A DNA stretch of 64,000 bases. Origin: Candidatus Dietzia intestinipullorum (GTDB lineage: Bacteria; Actinomycetota; Actinomycetes; Mycobacteriales; Mycobacteriaceae). Each line of letters opens with the position of its first letter. Position 1 is the first letter of the stretch. The notes below the pieces were generated by a model that was given only the letters and a program-made list of their open reading frames with translations, did no database searches and was not told the DNA's origin. The stretch is from assembly GCA_019119635.1 (NCBI GenBank), contig DWWP01000021.1, positions 37,362-101,361 on the forward strand, written 5' to 3'. Position numbers and translations under genes: made by a program. Below, piece after piece: positions 8,337-16,728 of this stretch.

Positions 8337-9023
8337 CGCCAGCACCTTGGCGACCCGCACCGCGGCCTCGGGCGAGACGAACCTGTCCAGCGGGTACGAG
8401 GCGAGCACGCCGAGGGCCACCGAAGCCGCCGCGACAGCCCACACCGCCCACGGCATCAACAGGATCACCGCCGTGCTGGCCGCCGACTGGGTCAGGCCGA
8501 CCGCCACACCGATCGCCACGTAGACCGGCTGCGCCGAGGCCGCGAACGCCCGACCGTCCCAGCGGATCGAGTCCGAGTACAGCAGCAGCGGGATCCCCGG
8601 CGTGCCGGACAGGGCGCCGACGAGCCCCGAGAACAGACCGGCCGTCCGCGGGGTCATGCTCAGCGTGCGGCTGGTGAGACGCTGCACCAGGGGCACGCCG
8701 ACGATCGCGGCGATGAGCACCGCGCCGATGATCACGGTGAGCAGCGTGCTCTCCGTGACGGCCGCGAGAAGGGCGCCCGGGATTACGCCGACCACCGCCC
8801 ACGGCCACAGGGTCCGTACCCGCGGCAAGTCGACCCGCTCGCGCAGGTCCCACGTGAGGTAGGCACAGATCGCCCCGCTGGTCACCGCCGCGAGCACGAT
8901 CCCCTCGAGGGGCCCCAGCGCGACCGTGAACAGTGGCAGCGAGATGAGCGAGTAGCCGATGCCCGTGAGCCGTTGGGAGACCGCGCCGAGAAATGCGCCC
9001 ACACAGACCAGGAGCAGTGTCAC
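8295..9023 (-). CDS. TauE/SafE (TSUP) family permease
   Basis: A 242-residue membrane protein with about eight hydrophobic helices and the two-fold internal symmetry of the TSUP family (GAFLGAVSQRLTGIGYSLIS near the N-terminus, GLFSGLVGALSGTPGIPLLL after the middle). Family members export or import sulfur oxyanions and organosulfonates such as sulfite and sulfoacetate. It ends 5 bp from the ABC permease stop upstream, on the same strand, so it may be the distal gene of the dppBC-like operon. Given the sulfatase and TauD-type genes nearby, export of sulfite or sulfate released by that island is a reasonable guess. Confidence 0.85.
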   Translation of the reverse strand: MTLLLVCVGAFLGAVSQRLTGIGYSLISLPLFTVALGPLEGIVLAAVTSGAICAYLTWDLRERVDLPRVRTLWPWAVVGVIPGALLAAVTESTLLTVIIGAVLIAAIVGVPLVQRLTSRTLSMTPRTAGLFSGLVGALSGTPGIPLLLYSDSIRWDGRAFAASAQPVYVAIGVAVGLTQSAASTAVILLMPWAVWAVAAASVALGVLASYPLDRFVSPEAAVRVAKVLALLGAVQLLVVALL

Positions 9024-9027
9024 ACCG

Positions 9028-9921
9028 CTAGATCTTGGCAGCCGTCGGGTTCCACTTGCGACCCGCCGCCTCCCCGACCTGGTTGAGGCTCAGGACCGTG
9101 AGGAACAGGACCACGCCGGGTACGCCCACGAGGAACGGATAGGTCTGGAAGTCGGACTGGCCGGCGGCGATCATGTTGCCCCAGGTCGGCTCGGGGCGCG
9201 GGATGCTCAGTCCGAGGTAGCTCAGCGAGGCCTCGGCCACGATCAGCACCGCGATCATCATGAAGCTGTAGGAGAACACGGCCTGCAGGATGTTGGGCGT
9301 GACCTCGCGCAGCATGATGCGGATCTCGCCGGCGCCGAGCGACCGGGCCGCGGTGACGAACTCCCGCTGGGCGAAGCTCATGGCGTTGGCGCGCACCAGG
9401 CGGGCGTACGACGGGGTCACCATGACGCCGAGCGCCAGCGTCACGTTGGGCAGCGTCGGGTTGAGCACGGTGACCAGGGCGATGAGCAGGACCAGCGAGG
9501 GGAAGGCGAGGAGGGTGTCGGTGAGGACCGAGACGATCCGGTCCGCCCATCCGCCCTTGTAGCCGGCGACCAGCCCGAGCGCGCCGCCGATGAGCGCCCC
9601 GATGATCACGCCGCCGACGCCCACCACGAGCGACACGCGAGCGCCGTAGAGGAGCCCGCCCAGGATGTCGAGGCCCTGGGAGTCGGTGCCGAGGGGGAAC
9701 TCGGAGAACAGCTCGGGCGCCTGGTTGGACGGGTTGAGGAGGGCGAGTGAGGGGTCCCGCGCCTCCGCGAGCGGCAACCAGTCGACGACGATCGCGCCGA
9801 GGATCACCACACCGAGCCACGCCAACGCCAGTACGGTGCCGAGCCCCGAGATCCGGGGAAGACGGAACCGGCGACGTGCCGGAGCGGCGGTGGGTGCTGG
9901 GGCGGGCGCGAGATCAGCCAC
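9028..9921 (-). CDS. Oligopeptide-type ABC transporter permease, DppC-like
   Basis: A 297-residue permease of the DppC/OppC family. There is an N-terminal helix (about residues 27-47), a periplasmic stretch with the family hallmark PLGTDSQGLDILGGLLYGARVS, then the BPD_transp_1 core with the coupling motif EFVTAARSLGAGEIRIMLREV and the end motif PEPTWGNMIA. It imports a peptide-like or nickel-like solute together with the DppB-like subunit, whose gene it overlaps by 8 bp. The ATPases are encoded divergently at 11168-13191 and a binding protein at 18552. Family membership is clear; the substrate is not. Confidence 0.9.
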   Translation of the reverse strand: MADLAPAPAPTAAPARRRFRLPRISGLGTVLALAWLGVVILGAIVVDWLPLAEARDPSLALLNPSNQAPELFSEFPLGTDSQGLDILGGLLYGARVSLVVGVGGVIIGALIGGALGLVAGYKGGWADRIVSVLTDTLLAFPSLVLLIALVTVLNPTLPNVTLALGVMVTPSYARLVRANAMSFAQREFVTAARSLGAGEIRIMLREVTPNILQAVFSYSFMMIAVLIVAEASLSYLGLSIPRPEPTWGNMIAAGQSDFQTYPFLVGVPGVVLFLTVLSLNQVGEAAGRKWNPTAAKI

Positions 9922-11032
9922 GGCGAATCCTCGGGTCGATGAGCGCGTAGGAGATGTCCACGAGCATGTTGACGATGACGTAGAAGACGGCGATGACGAC
10001 GACGCCGCCGATCACCACCGGCAGGTTGTTGTTCTGCACACCCTCCACGATCATGCTGCCCATCCCGGGGAGGTTGAACAGCCGCTCCACCACCACGGTC
10101 CCGCCGATGAGGCGCCCGAGGCTGATGCCGGCGAGGGTGACGATCGAGACCGTGGAGGGCCGGAGCGCCTCGGCCACCAGGACGTGCCCGGTGGGCATGC
10201 CCTTGGCCCGCGAGGAGAGGACGAAGTCCTGCTGCAGGGTGGAGATCATGTCGCTGCGCAGCACGCGCGTGAAGATGGCGATCTCCATGAGCGCCATGGT
10301 CAGCGCGGGCAGGGCGATGCTGCGGAGGTTGTCCCCCAGCCCGTCGGCGATCGGGACGAAGCCCTGCCGGGGGAACTCGGGGAGGAACCAGGCGATCGCC
10401 GCCACCACGAGCCCGATCGCGAGCCCCGCGAGCAGCGAGCGCCCCCACACCACCCCGGGTGCCCTCGGGCCGCCGCGTCTGCCCACCGGGGACAGCGCGA
10501 CCAGGACACCGACGATCACCCCGGCCCCCAGGACCAGTTGCTGGGCGAGGCCGTGGTTGAAGACGAAGAGGTAGATGAGCAGGAGTCCGCCGACGAAGCT
10601 CGGGACGGAGATGAACGCGAACGCCGCGATGGACGAGATCTGGTCGAAGACGCCGCCACGACGGTAGGCGGACCAGACCGCCACGGGGACGGCGATGACC
10701 AGGGAGAGCAGGATCGCGGTGAAGGCGAGCTGGGCGGTCACCGGCAGCGCGTTGCCGATCATCTCGGTGACGGGCTGGTTGGGCGGGATGAGCGAGTTGC
10801 CCAGGTCCCCGGACAGGATGCCGCCGGCCCAGCTCCCGAACCGCTCGCCGAGCGGCAGGTCCAGCCCCAGCTCCTCCCGCGCGGCCTCGTACTGCTCGGC
10901 GGTCGACCCGGTACCCAGAGCCGCCGCGGCGGGGTCGCCGGGGACCGCCTCCATGAGGAAGAACGCGCCCACCGACGCGAGCACTATCACGATCAGAGCG
11001 TGGATCGCACGACTTCCGATAACTCTGAGCAC
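9914..11032 (-). CDS. Oligopeptide-type ABC transporter permease, DppB-like
   Basis: A 372-residue DppB/OppB-type permease, longer than the usual 310-340 residues because of an extra hydrophobic insert around residues 150-220. Landmarks are the N-terminal RAIHALIVIVLASVGAFFLM helix, EELGLDLPLGERFGSW, the coupling segment SSRAKGMPTGHVLVAEALRPS, and VVERLFNLPGMGSMIVEGV near the end. The start is GTG at 11032, with AAAGGAAAGG about 11 bp upstream. It is divergent from the ATPase gene across 135 bp, which carries the rightward promoter at 11075-11119. It forms the channel with the DppC-like subunit. Confidence 0.9.
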   Translation of the reverse strand: MLRVIGSRAIHALIVIVLASVGAFFLMEAVPGDPAAAALGTGSTAEQYEAAREELGLDLPLGERFGSWAGGILSGDLGNSLIPPNQPVTEMIGNALPVTAQLAFTAILLSLVIAVPVAVWSAYRRGGVFDQISSIAAFAFISVPSFVGGLLLIYLFVFNHGLAQQLVLGAGVIVGVLVALSPVGRRGGPRAPGVVWGRSLLAGLAIGLVVAAIAWFLPEFPRQGFVPIADGLGDNLRSIALPALTMALMEIAIFTRVLRSDMISTLQQDFVLSSRAKGMPTGHVLVAEALRPSTVSIVTLAGISLGRLIGGTVVVERLFNLPGMGSMIVEGVQNNNLPVVIGGVVVIAVFYVIVNMLVDISYALIDPRIRRG

Positions 11033-11074
11033 TCGCGGTCAGCCTTTCCTTTAAGCAGCCATATGAGGCGGCTT

Positions 11075-11119
11075 CTTAATTCGCTTGACGGATACACTGT
11101 AGAGGGTGATACTCGCCAC
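11075..11119 (+). promoter_or_regulatory. Promoter of the dppDF-like operon (module shared with the binding-protein gene)
   Basis: CTTAAT at 11075, TTGACG (-35) at 11085-11090 and GATACT (-10) at 11108-11113 with 17-bp spacing form a good housekeeping promoter. The -10 lies inside GTGATACTCGCCAC (11106-11119). The same layout and a 13/14 match of that block recur at 18446-18491 in front of the binding-protein gene. Confidence 0.7.
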
Positions 11120-11167
11120 AGCAACAGGTGATTTTGTCGTCCCGTACAGATCTCACGAGGAGCGGAA

Positions 11168-12199
11168 ATGTCCGGCTCACGCCCGCCCACCGACGACGGC
11201 CAGCAGCCCCCACTCCTGGAGGTGCGTGGCCTCCGGACCCACATCGACACCCCGTCGGGCCGCATCACCCCGGTCGACGGCGTCGACATCTCCCTGGAGT
11301 CCGGCGAGACCATCGGCGTGGTCGGCGAATCCGGTTCGGGCAAGTCCATGATGGTGCGCTCGATCATGGGTATCGCCCCCACCACGGCCAGCGTCGACCC
11401 GTCGTCGTCGGTCCGGTTCGAGGGCCGGGACCTCCTGGGCCTCTCACTGCGGGAGACCAACCGGATCCTCGGCCGGGAGATCGCCATGGTCTTCCAGGAC
11501 CCGCTCACCTCGCTCAACCCGATCCGCACGATCGGGCGGCAGATCTCCGATCCGTTGCGCAGGCACCTCGGACTCGGCCGCAAGGAAGCGCAGGAGCGTG
11601 CGGTCGAACTGCTCGACCGCGTGCGGATCCCCTCCCCGCGCGCCCGTCTCACCGAGTACCCGCACCAGCTCTCGGGCGGGATGCGTCAGCGCGTGGGGAT
11701 CGCGATCGCGCTCTCGTGCAACCCCAAGCTGCTCATCGCCGACGAGCCGACCACCGCGCTCGACGTGACCGTGCAGCACGAGATCCTCGATCTCCTCGCC
11801 GAGCTGCAGGAGACCAACGACATGGCGCTGATGCTGGTCAGCCACGACCTGGCCGTGGTGTCCCGGCACACCGACCGGATCGGGGTCATGTACGGGGGCC
11901 GCTTCCTCGAGGTCGGCGACACCCGGGAGCTCCTCGACGAGCCCTCGCACCCGTACACCGGCGCGCTGCTCGACTCCATCCCGCGACCGGACCTGCCGCC
12001 CCACACGCGGCTCACCGTGATCGAGGGGCGGCCGCCGGACCTCCGGTCGATGCCTCCGGGCTGCCGCTTCCAGCCCCGGTGCCCCCGTGCGCAGGACGAC
12101 TGCAGCACGGCGGAGCCCGCACTGGTGAGCGCCGCCGCCCCCGGCTCACCGGTCCACCGCACCGCGTGCTTTCACCCGCTCACCAACGAGGTTTCATGA
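11168..12199 (+). CDS. Oligopeptide-type ABC transporter ATP-binding protein, DppD-like
   Basis: A 343-residue ATPase. It has Walker A GESGSGKS, a Q-loop FQDPLTSLNP, signature LSGGMRQRV, Walker B LLIADEPTTALD and H-loop SHD. The C-terminal oligo_HPY region with a four-Cys pattern (CRFQPRCPRAQDDC ... CFHPL) is typical of DppD/OppD subunits. A GAGGAGCGG element precedes the ATG at 11168. It is the first gene of a two-gene operon and its stop overlaps the next start (ATGA at 12196). It should work with the DppBC-like permeases encoded divergently. Confidence 0.93.
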   Translation: MSGSRPPTDDGQQPPLLEVRGLRTHIDTPSGRITPVDGVDISLESGETIGVVGESGSGKSMMVRSIMGIAPTTASVDPSSSVRFEGRDLLGLSLRETNRILGREIAMVFQDPLTSLNPIRTIGRQISDPLRRHLGLGRKEAQERAVELLDRVRIPSPRARLTEYPHQLSGGMRQRVGIAIALSCNPKLLIADEPTTALDVTVQHEILDLLAELQETNDMALMLVSHDLAVVSRHTDRIGVMYGGRFLEVGDTRELLDEPSHPYTGALLDSIPRPDLPPHTRLTVIEGRPPDLRSMPPGCRFQPRCPRAQDDCSTAEPALVSAAAPGSPVHRTACFHPLTNEVS

Positions 12200-13191
12200 C
12201 CACCACAGCAGACACCACGCCCCAGATCTCCGTGGAGAACGTGACGGTCGAGTACCGCACGCGCAAGGGCACGGTCCACGCCGTCACCGACGTCTCCCTC
12301 GCCGTCGAGGAGGGCACCACGCTGGCCCTCGTGGGCGAGTCCGGCTGCGGCAAGTCCAGCCTCGGCAGGGCCATGCTGCAGTTGCCGCGACCGACCTCCG
12401 GCAGGGTCGCGGTGGGACAGAAGGATCTGACCGCGCTCTCCGGCGCCTCGCTCAAGAAGGCCCGCAGCATCGTGCAGATGGTCTTCCAGGACCCCGTCTC
12501 CTCGCTCAACCCCCGGCGCCGGGTCCGCGACATCGTCGCCGAGGGCCTGTCCGTGCAGGGGCAGGCCGGGGGCCGTGCGGAGACCCGCCGGCTGGTCGAC
12601 GCGGCGATGGAGTCGGTCGGCCTGGACCCTGAGGTCGTGGGAGACCGCCGGCCCGCGGAGTTCTCCGGCGGCCAGTGCCAGCGCATCGCCCTGGCGCGCG
12701 CCCTCGTCCTGCAGCCCGAGGTGCTCGTGTGCGACGAGCCGGTGTCCGCGCTCGACGTCTCCGTGCAGGCGCAGATCCTCAACCTGCTCGAGGAGATGAA
12801 GGCACAGTACGGGCTGACCATGGTGTTCATCTCGCACGACCTGTCGGTGGTGCACAACATCGCCGACCGTGTCGCCGTGATGTACCTGGGCACCGTGTGC
12901 GAGGTCGCGGACACGTCCGACCTGTACCGCGCGCCGGCCCACCCGTACACGATGCTGCTCATCTCCTCGGCGCCGACGCTCGGCGGCACGTTCGCCGACA
13001 CGCTCGGCGGGCCGCCCGTCGAGGCCACCAGCTCGGAGCTGCCCTCGCCGCTGGACCCGCCGTCGGGCTGCCGGTTCCGCACCCGCTGTCCCCTGGCCAC
13101 CGAGATCTGCGCGACCGAGCGGCCCGAGATGCGCGAGATCGCGCCGGGGCACCACGTGGCCTGCCACCACCCGCTCCAGCCCGCCGCCTGA
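12196..13191 (+). CDS. Oligopeptide-type ABC transporter ATP-binding protein, DppF-like
   Basis: A 331-residue partner ATPase. Walker A is GESGCGKS, the Q-loop FQDPVSSLNPRRRV, the signature FSGGQCQRI, Walker B VLVCDEPVSALD and the switch SHD. The oligo_HPY tail carries CRFRTRCPLATEIC and a final CHHPL. The start overlaps the DppD-like stop by 4 bp, which gives translational coupling and a heterodimer in equal amounts. The gene ends about 75 bp before the large hairpin at 13268-13335, which probably stops transcription between it and the convergent sulfatase gene. Confidence 0.93.
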   Translation: MTTTADTTPQISVENVTVEYRTRKGTVHAVTDVSLAVEEGTTLALVGESGCGKSSLGRAMLQLPRPTSGRVAVGQKDLTALSGASLKKARSIVQMVFQDPVSSLNPRRRVRDIVAEGLSVQGQAGGRAETRRLVDAAMESVGLDPEVVGDRRPAEFSGGQCQRIALARALVLQPEVLVCDEPVSALDVSVQAQILNLLEEMKAQYGLTMVFISHDLSVVHNIADRVAVMYLGTVCEVADTSDLYRAPAHPYTMLLISSAPTLGGTFADTLGGPPVEATSSELPSPLDPPSGCRFRTRCPLATEICATERPEMREIAPGHHVACHHPLQPAA

Positions 13192-13267
13192 GGCGGGTCC
13201 GGGCACCGCACAGCACACCGCGCGGCGCCCCGCCCCGCGGCACACCGAGGCACACCACACCACGCCA

Positions 13268-13335
13268 CAAACGCAGGCCGTCACTGCAGAAGTCGACGTT
13301 GCTACGTGGACTTCTGCAGTGACCGCCTGCGTTTG
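13268..13335. terminator. Very long hairpin between convergent dppF-like and sulfatase genes
   Basis: Arms at 13268-13294 and 13309-13335 are complementary at 26 of 27 positions (outer CAAACGCAGG, inner GTCACTGCAGAAGTC). After one G-G mismatch, ACGT at 13296-13299 pairs with ACGT at 13304-13307 around the loop TGCT. The stem is about 32 pairs. It lacks a U-tract, so it may act as a bidirectional terminator, an RNase-processed barrier to antisense RNA, or a protein-binding palindrome. Confidence 0.7.
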
Positions 13336-13389
13336 CCGGGCCGGGGGCCGGGAGGGGCCAGGAGGGGCCGGAAGGGGCTGGGGGCCGGG

Positions 13390-15753
13390 CTAGTGGGTGG
13401 CCAGGTCGATCTGCGCGCGGCGCTCCCACGGCAGGTCGGTCCCCCGCTGGATGTCCAACCGCACGTGATGCAGCGAGCCCCCGACAAAGGGGAAGGCCCC
13501 CGAGTACTCCCCTGAGACCGCGCTGCCGCGACTGCGTCCGACGTCCATCGTCTCGTTCATGCTGAACATCGCCGGTGCGGTCGCGTCGATCCTGCCCTCG
13601 CCCACCTGCTGATCGTCGACGACGAGCCGCAGCGTGGCACCGGCGGCGATCCCGCCGTCGTACTCGAACCGCAGCTGCACCTCGCGAGGGCCGGGCGTCA
13701 GTCGCGCCGCCGCCCGCGCCTCGCCGGTGAACCTGTCGAAGAAGTTGTAGTAGAACACCGGGACGCCGTCGGCCACGTAGAGGGCCAGCCCGCCGAACCG
13801 TCCGCCGAGACTGAGCAGCACTCCCTCGCACCGCTCGGGCTCGCGCACGTCCAGGCTCGCCGTGAGCTGGAACGCGCGGTTGAACAGGGGCGGCGCGGCC
13901 TTCTCGTTGAGCCCGTCCATGTGCGGGTACAGCGTGATGGAGGTCCGGCCTTCCATCGGGTGCGGCGGCCGCGACCCGCGGGGAGCGACGCGGCCGACCG
14001 TGCGGTCGTCAAGGGGCAGGACGTCGTACCGGGCGGCCTCGGCGATGAACTTGGTCTTGAGCCGCTCGAGGAGCTCGGGGTGCTCTGCCGCCAGATCGCG
14101 GGACTGCGACCAGTCCACCGAGGTGTCGTAGAGCTCCCACACGTCGTCGGCCAGGTCCACCAGGTCGACGGACGGCGTGGCCATGAGCCACGGTGGGCGG
14201 TGCGCCGTGACGGCGGTCCACCCGTGGTCGTAGATCCCGCGGTTGCCGAAGATCTCGAAGTACTGCGTGGTGTGCCGGTCGGCCGCCTCGACGTCATCAA
14301 ACGTGTAGTTCATGGCCACGCCCTCCACGGGCTTCTGCGCCACCCCGTCGACGGTGTGCGGCATCGGCAGTCCCGCCGCCTCGAGGATCGTCGGGGTGAT
14401 GTCCACGCAGTGGTGCCACTGCTCCCGCCACCGGCCGGGCTCGGCGATCCGGCCCTTCCAGTACGCGATGAGCCCGTTGCGGGTGCCGCCGTAGTGTGAG
14501 GCGACCTGCTTGGCCCACTGGTAGGGCGTGTTGAGCGCGATCGCCCACGACGACGGGAAGTGGGGGTAGGACTCCGGCCCGCCGAGCTCGTCGAACCGCG
14601 CCAGGGCGTCGGCCGTGGTCGAGGGCAGCCCGTTGAGTCCCGCGAGGTAGTTGGCGGCGCCGAGCGGGCCGCCCTCGGTGGACGCCCCGTTGTCGCCGAC
14701 CATGTAGAGGATCAGCGTGTTCTCGAGCCGGCCGGTGTCGGAGAGGTGGTCGACGAGCCTGCCCAGCTGGTCGTCGGTGTGCTCGAGGAAGCCCGCGTAC
14801 AGCTCCATGAGCCGGGCGGCCACCTTCTTGTCGTCGTCGTCCAGGTCGTCCCACGCCGGCAGTCCCGAGGGGAACGGCGCGAGCGCGGTGTCGGCGGGGA
14901 CGGCGCCGAGCTCCTTCTGGCGGGCGAGCGTCCGCTCCCGCAGCGCGTTCCACCCGTCGTCGAACTCGCCGCGGTACCGGTCCCGGTAGTCCTCGGGCAC
15001 GTGGAGCGGCGCGTGGACGGCACCGAAGGGCAGGTAGCAGAACCACGGCTTGTCGGGGGCGACCGCGGTGACGTCGTCGATCCAGTCGATCGACCTGTCG
15101 ACCAGGTCCTCGGTGAGGTGGTATCCCTCCTCCGGCGTGCGTGGCGGGTCGACCTGCCGACGGCCGTCGTAGAGGACCGGCGCGAAGTGGTCGGCCTCGG
15201 CGCCGAGGAAGCCGTAGAAGGTGTCGAACCCCTCCTCGGTGGGCCAGCGGTCGAACGGTCCGGCGGCCGTCGTCTCCCATGGCGGGGTCTGGTGCATCTT
15301 CCCGAAGGCGCCGGTCGCGTAGCCGTTACCGCGCAGCACGCGGGCGACGGTGGCTGCGGAATCGGGCCGGGTCCCGTTGTATCCCGGTGCTCCCGTGGCG
15401 TTCTCCGCGATCACCCCCATGCCCACGCTGTGGTGGTTACGGCCGGTGAGCGTCGCGGCGCGGGTCGGCGAGCACAGTGCCGTGGTGTGGAAGCGCGTGT
15501 AGCCGGCGCCCTCGCCCGTCAGCCGCTCGGCGGTGGGCATGCGCACGGGCCCGCCGAAGGCCGAGGACGTGCCGAAGCCGACGTCGTCGAGCATCACCAG
15601 CAGGATGTTGGGCGCGCCCTCGGGTGCGCGGACCGGCCGCACCCCGGAGAACGCGTCGCGCTGGTGCTTCTGGTCCATCTCGGCCGGGACACGGCGGTCG
15701 GAGCCGCGGACGGGGAGTGTGTGCCTGTCGACGGCGGACTCGTACTCATGCAT
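13390..15753 (-). CDS. Arylsulfatase, AtsA-like
   Basis: A 787-residue type I sulfatase. The metal-binding start is NILLVMLDDVGFG (D56, D57) and the signature CSPTR has C94, which the formylglycine-generating enzyme converts to the catalytic aldehyde. The following AATLTGR completes the sulfatase consensus. GKMHQTPPWE, GDNGASTEGG and HPLHVPE-like blocks supply further active-site residues, and a beta-sandwich-type C-terminal extension fills about residues 560-787. The length is about that of mycobacterial AtsA, which also sits beside a formylglycine-generating enzyme gene. No signal peptide is seen, so it is probably cytosolic. Its start overlaps the dioxygenase stop (TGATG at 15751-15755). 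Confidence 0.9.
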   Translation of the reverse strand: MHEYESAVDRHTLPVRGSDRRVPAEMDQKHQRDAFSGVRPVRAPEGAPNILLVMLDDVGFGTSSAFGGPVRMPTAERLTGEGAGYTRFHTTALCSPTRAATLTGRNHHSVGMGVIAENATGAPGYNGTRPDSAATVARVLRGNGYATGAFGKMHQTPPWETTAAGPFDRWPTEEGFDTFYGFLGAEADHFAPVLYDGRRQVDPPRTPEEGYHLTEDLVDRSIDWIDDVTAVAPDKPWFCYLPFGAVHAPLHVPEDYRDRYRGEFDDGWNALRERTLARQKELGAVPADTALAPFPSGLPAWDDLDDDDKKVAARLMELYAGFLEHTDDQLGRLVDHLSDTGRLENTLILYMVGDNGASTEGGPLGAANYLAGLNGLPSTTADALARFDELGGPESYPHFPSSWAIALNTPYQWAKQVASHYGGTRNGLIAYWKGRIAEPGRWREQWHHCVDITPTILEAAGLPMPHTVDGVAQKPVEGVAMNYTFDDVEAADRHTTQYFEIFGNRGIYDHGWTAVTAHRPPWLMATPSVDLVDLADDVWELYDTSVDWSQSRDLAAEHPELLERLKTKFIAEAARYDVLPLDDRTVGRVAPRGSRPPHPMEGRTSITLYPHMDGLNEKAAPPLFNRAFQLTASLDVREPERCEGVLLSLGGRFGGLALYVADGVPVFYYNFFDRFTGEARAAARLTPGPREVQLRFEYDGGIAAGATLRLVVDDQQVGEGRIDATAPAMFSMNETMDVGRSRGSAVSGEYSGAFPFVGGSLHHVRLDIQRGTDLPWERRAQIDLATH

Positions 15754-16658
15754 CAGGCCGGCACCTCTCCCGCGATCGTGACCCGCTCCATGACGCGCCG
15801 GTGGGGGAAGTAGTCACTGCAGGCGTAGTGCTGCGTGGCGCGGTTGTCCCAGAAGGCGACCGTGCCCGGCTCCCAGTGCAGCCGGACCTGGAAGTCCGGC
15901 ATCTTGATCTGGTCGAGCAGGAGCCGCAGCAGCTCGCGGCCCTCGGCCGGGTCCACGCCGTCGATCTCCGTGGTGAACAGGCTGTTGACAAAGAGCAGCT
16001 TGCGGCCGGTCTCCGGGTGGGTCCGCACGACGGGGTGATGCTGCGGCGGGTACTGCTCCTGCATCTCGGCCAGCCGCTCGGGGGTCATGCCCAGGCCGAA
16101 GGACGGGGTGAAGTCGTGGGTGGCCGTCAGCCCGTCGATCCGCTCCTTGATCTTCTTCGGCAGGGCGTCGTAGGCGTTGCCCATGTCCGCCCAGAGCGTG
16201 TCGCCACCGACCTCGGGCACGCTCAGCGCGCGCAACACCGAACCCAGCGGCGGGTGCGACTGCCACGAGACGTCGACGTGCCAGATGTTCTCCGTCCCCG
16301 GGTTCTCCTGGCCGCGGTCGAAGTGCACGACCTCGGGGATCTCGCCCCGATCCAGGAGCGGATGCACCTCCAGCTCGCCCCAGTGGGCGGCGAAGTCGCG
16401 GTGCTGGCGCGCGGTGAGGTGGTCCTGGTCCCGGAAGAACAGCACCTTGCGCTCGAGCAGCGCCGTCATGAGCTCGGCGATCTGCTCGGGCGACGGGTCG
16501 GCGAGGTCGACGCCGGAGATCTCCGCGCCGATGTAGGGGTTCACGGGGCGGACCCGGATGTGCGCGTACCCGGCCGGCGCGTGGTCGGCGTCCGGACCGG
16601 CGAGGCTCAGGCGTTTGGGCCCGAACTCGATCTGATGTTCACCGATGGTGACCTGCAT
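15753..16658 (-). CDS. TauD/TfdA-family Fe(II)/2-oxoglutarate dioxygenase
   Basis: A 301-residue dioxygenase. The iron facial triad is H127, D129 (NIWHVDVSW) and H277 (NRATQHYACSDY), and the 2-oxoglutarate-binding Arg lies in HRRVMERVT near residue 287. Relatives include TauD (taurine), AtsK and mycobacterial Rv3406 (alkyl sulfate esters), which release sulfite or sulfate for sulfur nutrition. Its coupling to an arylsulfatase favours an alkylsulfatase-like role, but sequence alone does not exclude sulfonates or phenoxy acids. The ATG at 16658 has a strong GGGGGAGGAATC ribosome site. Its promoter faces the TetR gene. Confidence 0.88.
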   Translation of the reverse strand: MQVTIGEHQIEFGPKRLSLAGPDADHAPAGYAHIRVRPVNPYIGAEISGVDLADPSPEQIAELMTALLERKVLFFRDQDHLTARQHRDFAAHWGELEVHPLLDRGEIPEVVHFDRGQENPGTENIWHVDVSWQSHPPLGSVLRALSVPEVGGDTLWADMGNAYDALPKKIKERIDGLTATHDFTPSFGLGMTPERLAEMQEQYPPQHHPVVRTHPETGRKLLFVNSLFTTEIDGVDPAEGRELLRLLLDQIKMPDFQVRLHWEPGTVAFWDNRATQHYACSDYFPHRRVMERVTIAGEVPA

Positions 16659-16678
16659 GATTCCTCCCCCGACCAACT

Positions 16679-16719
16679 GTATACAAACGACTACACTCCG
16701 ACTGTACACACTCGTATAC
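16679..16719. promoter_or_regulatory. Putative TetR operator region between the dioxygenase and tetR genes
   Basis: Two GTATAC palindromes, at 16679-16684 and 16714-16719, flank a related TGTACA at 16703-16708 in the 70-bp divergent gap. Repeated short palindromes between divergent promoters fit binding by the adjacent TetR protein and control of both transcripts. Confidence 0.45.
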
Positions 16720-16728
16720 GGTGTGGGT

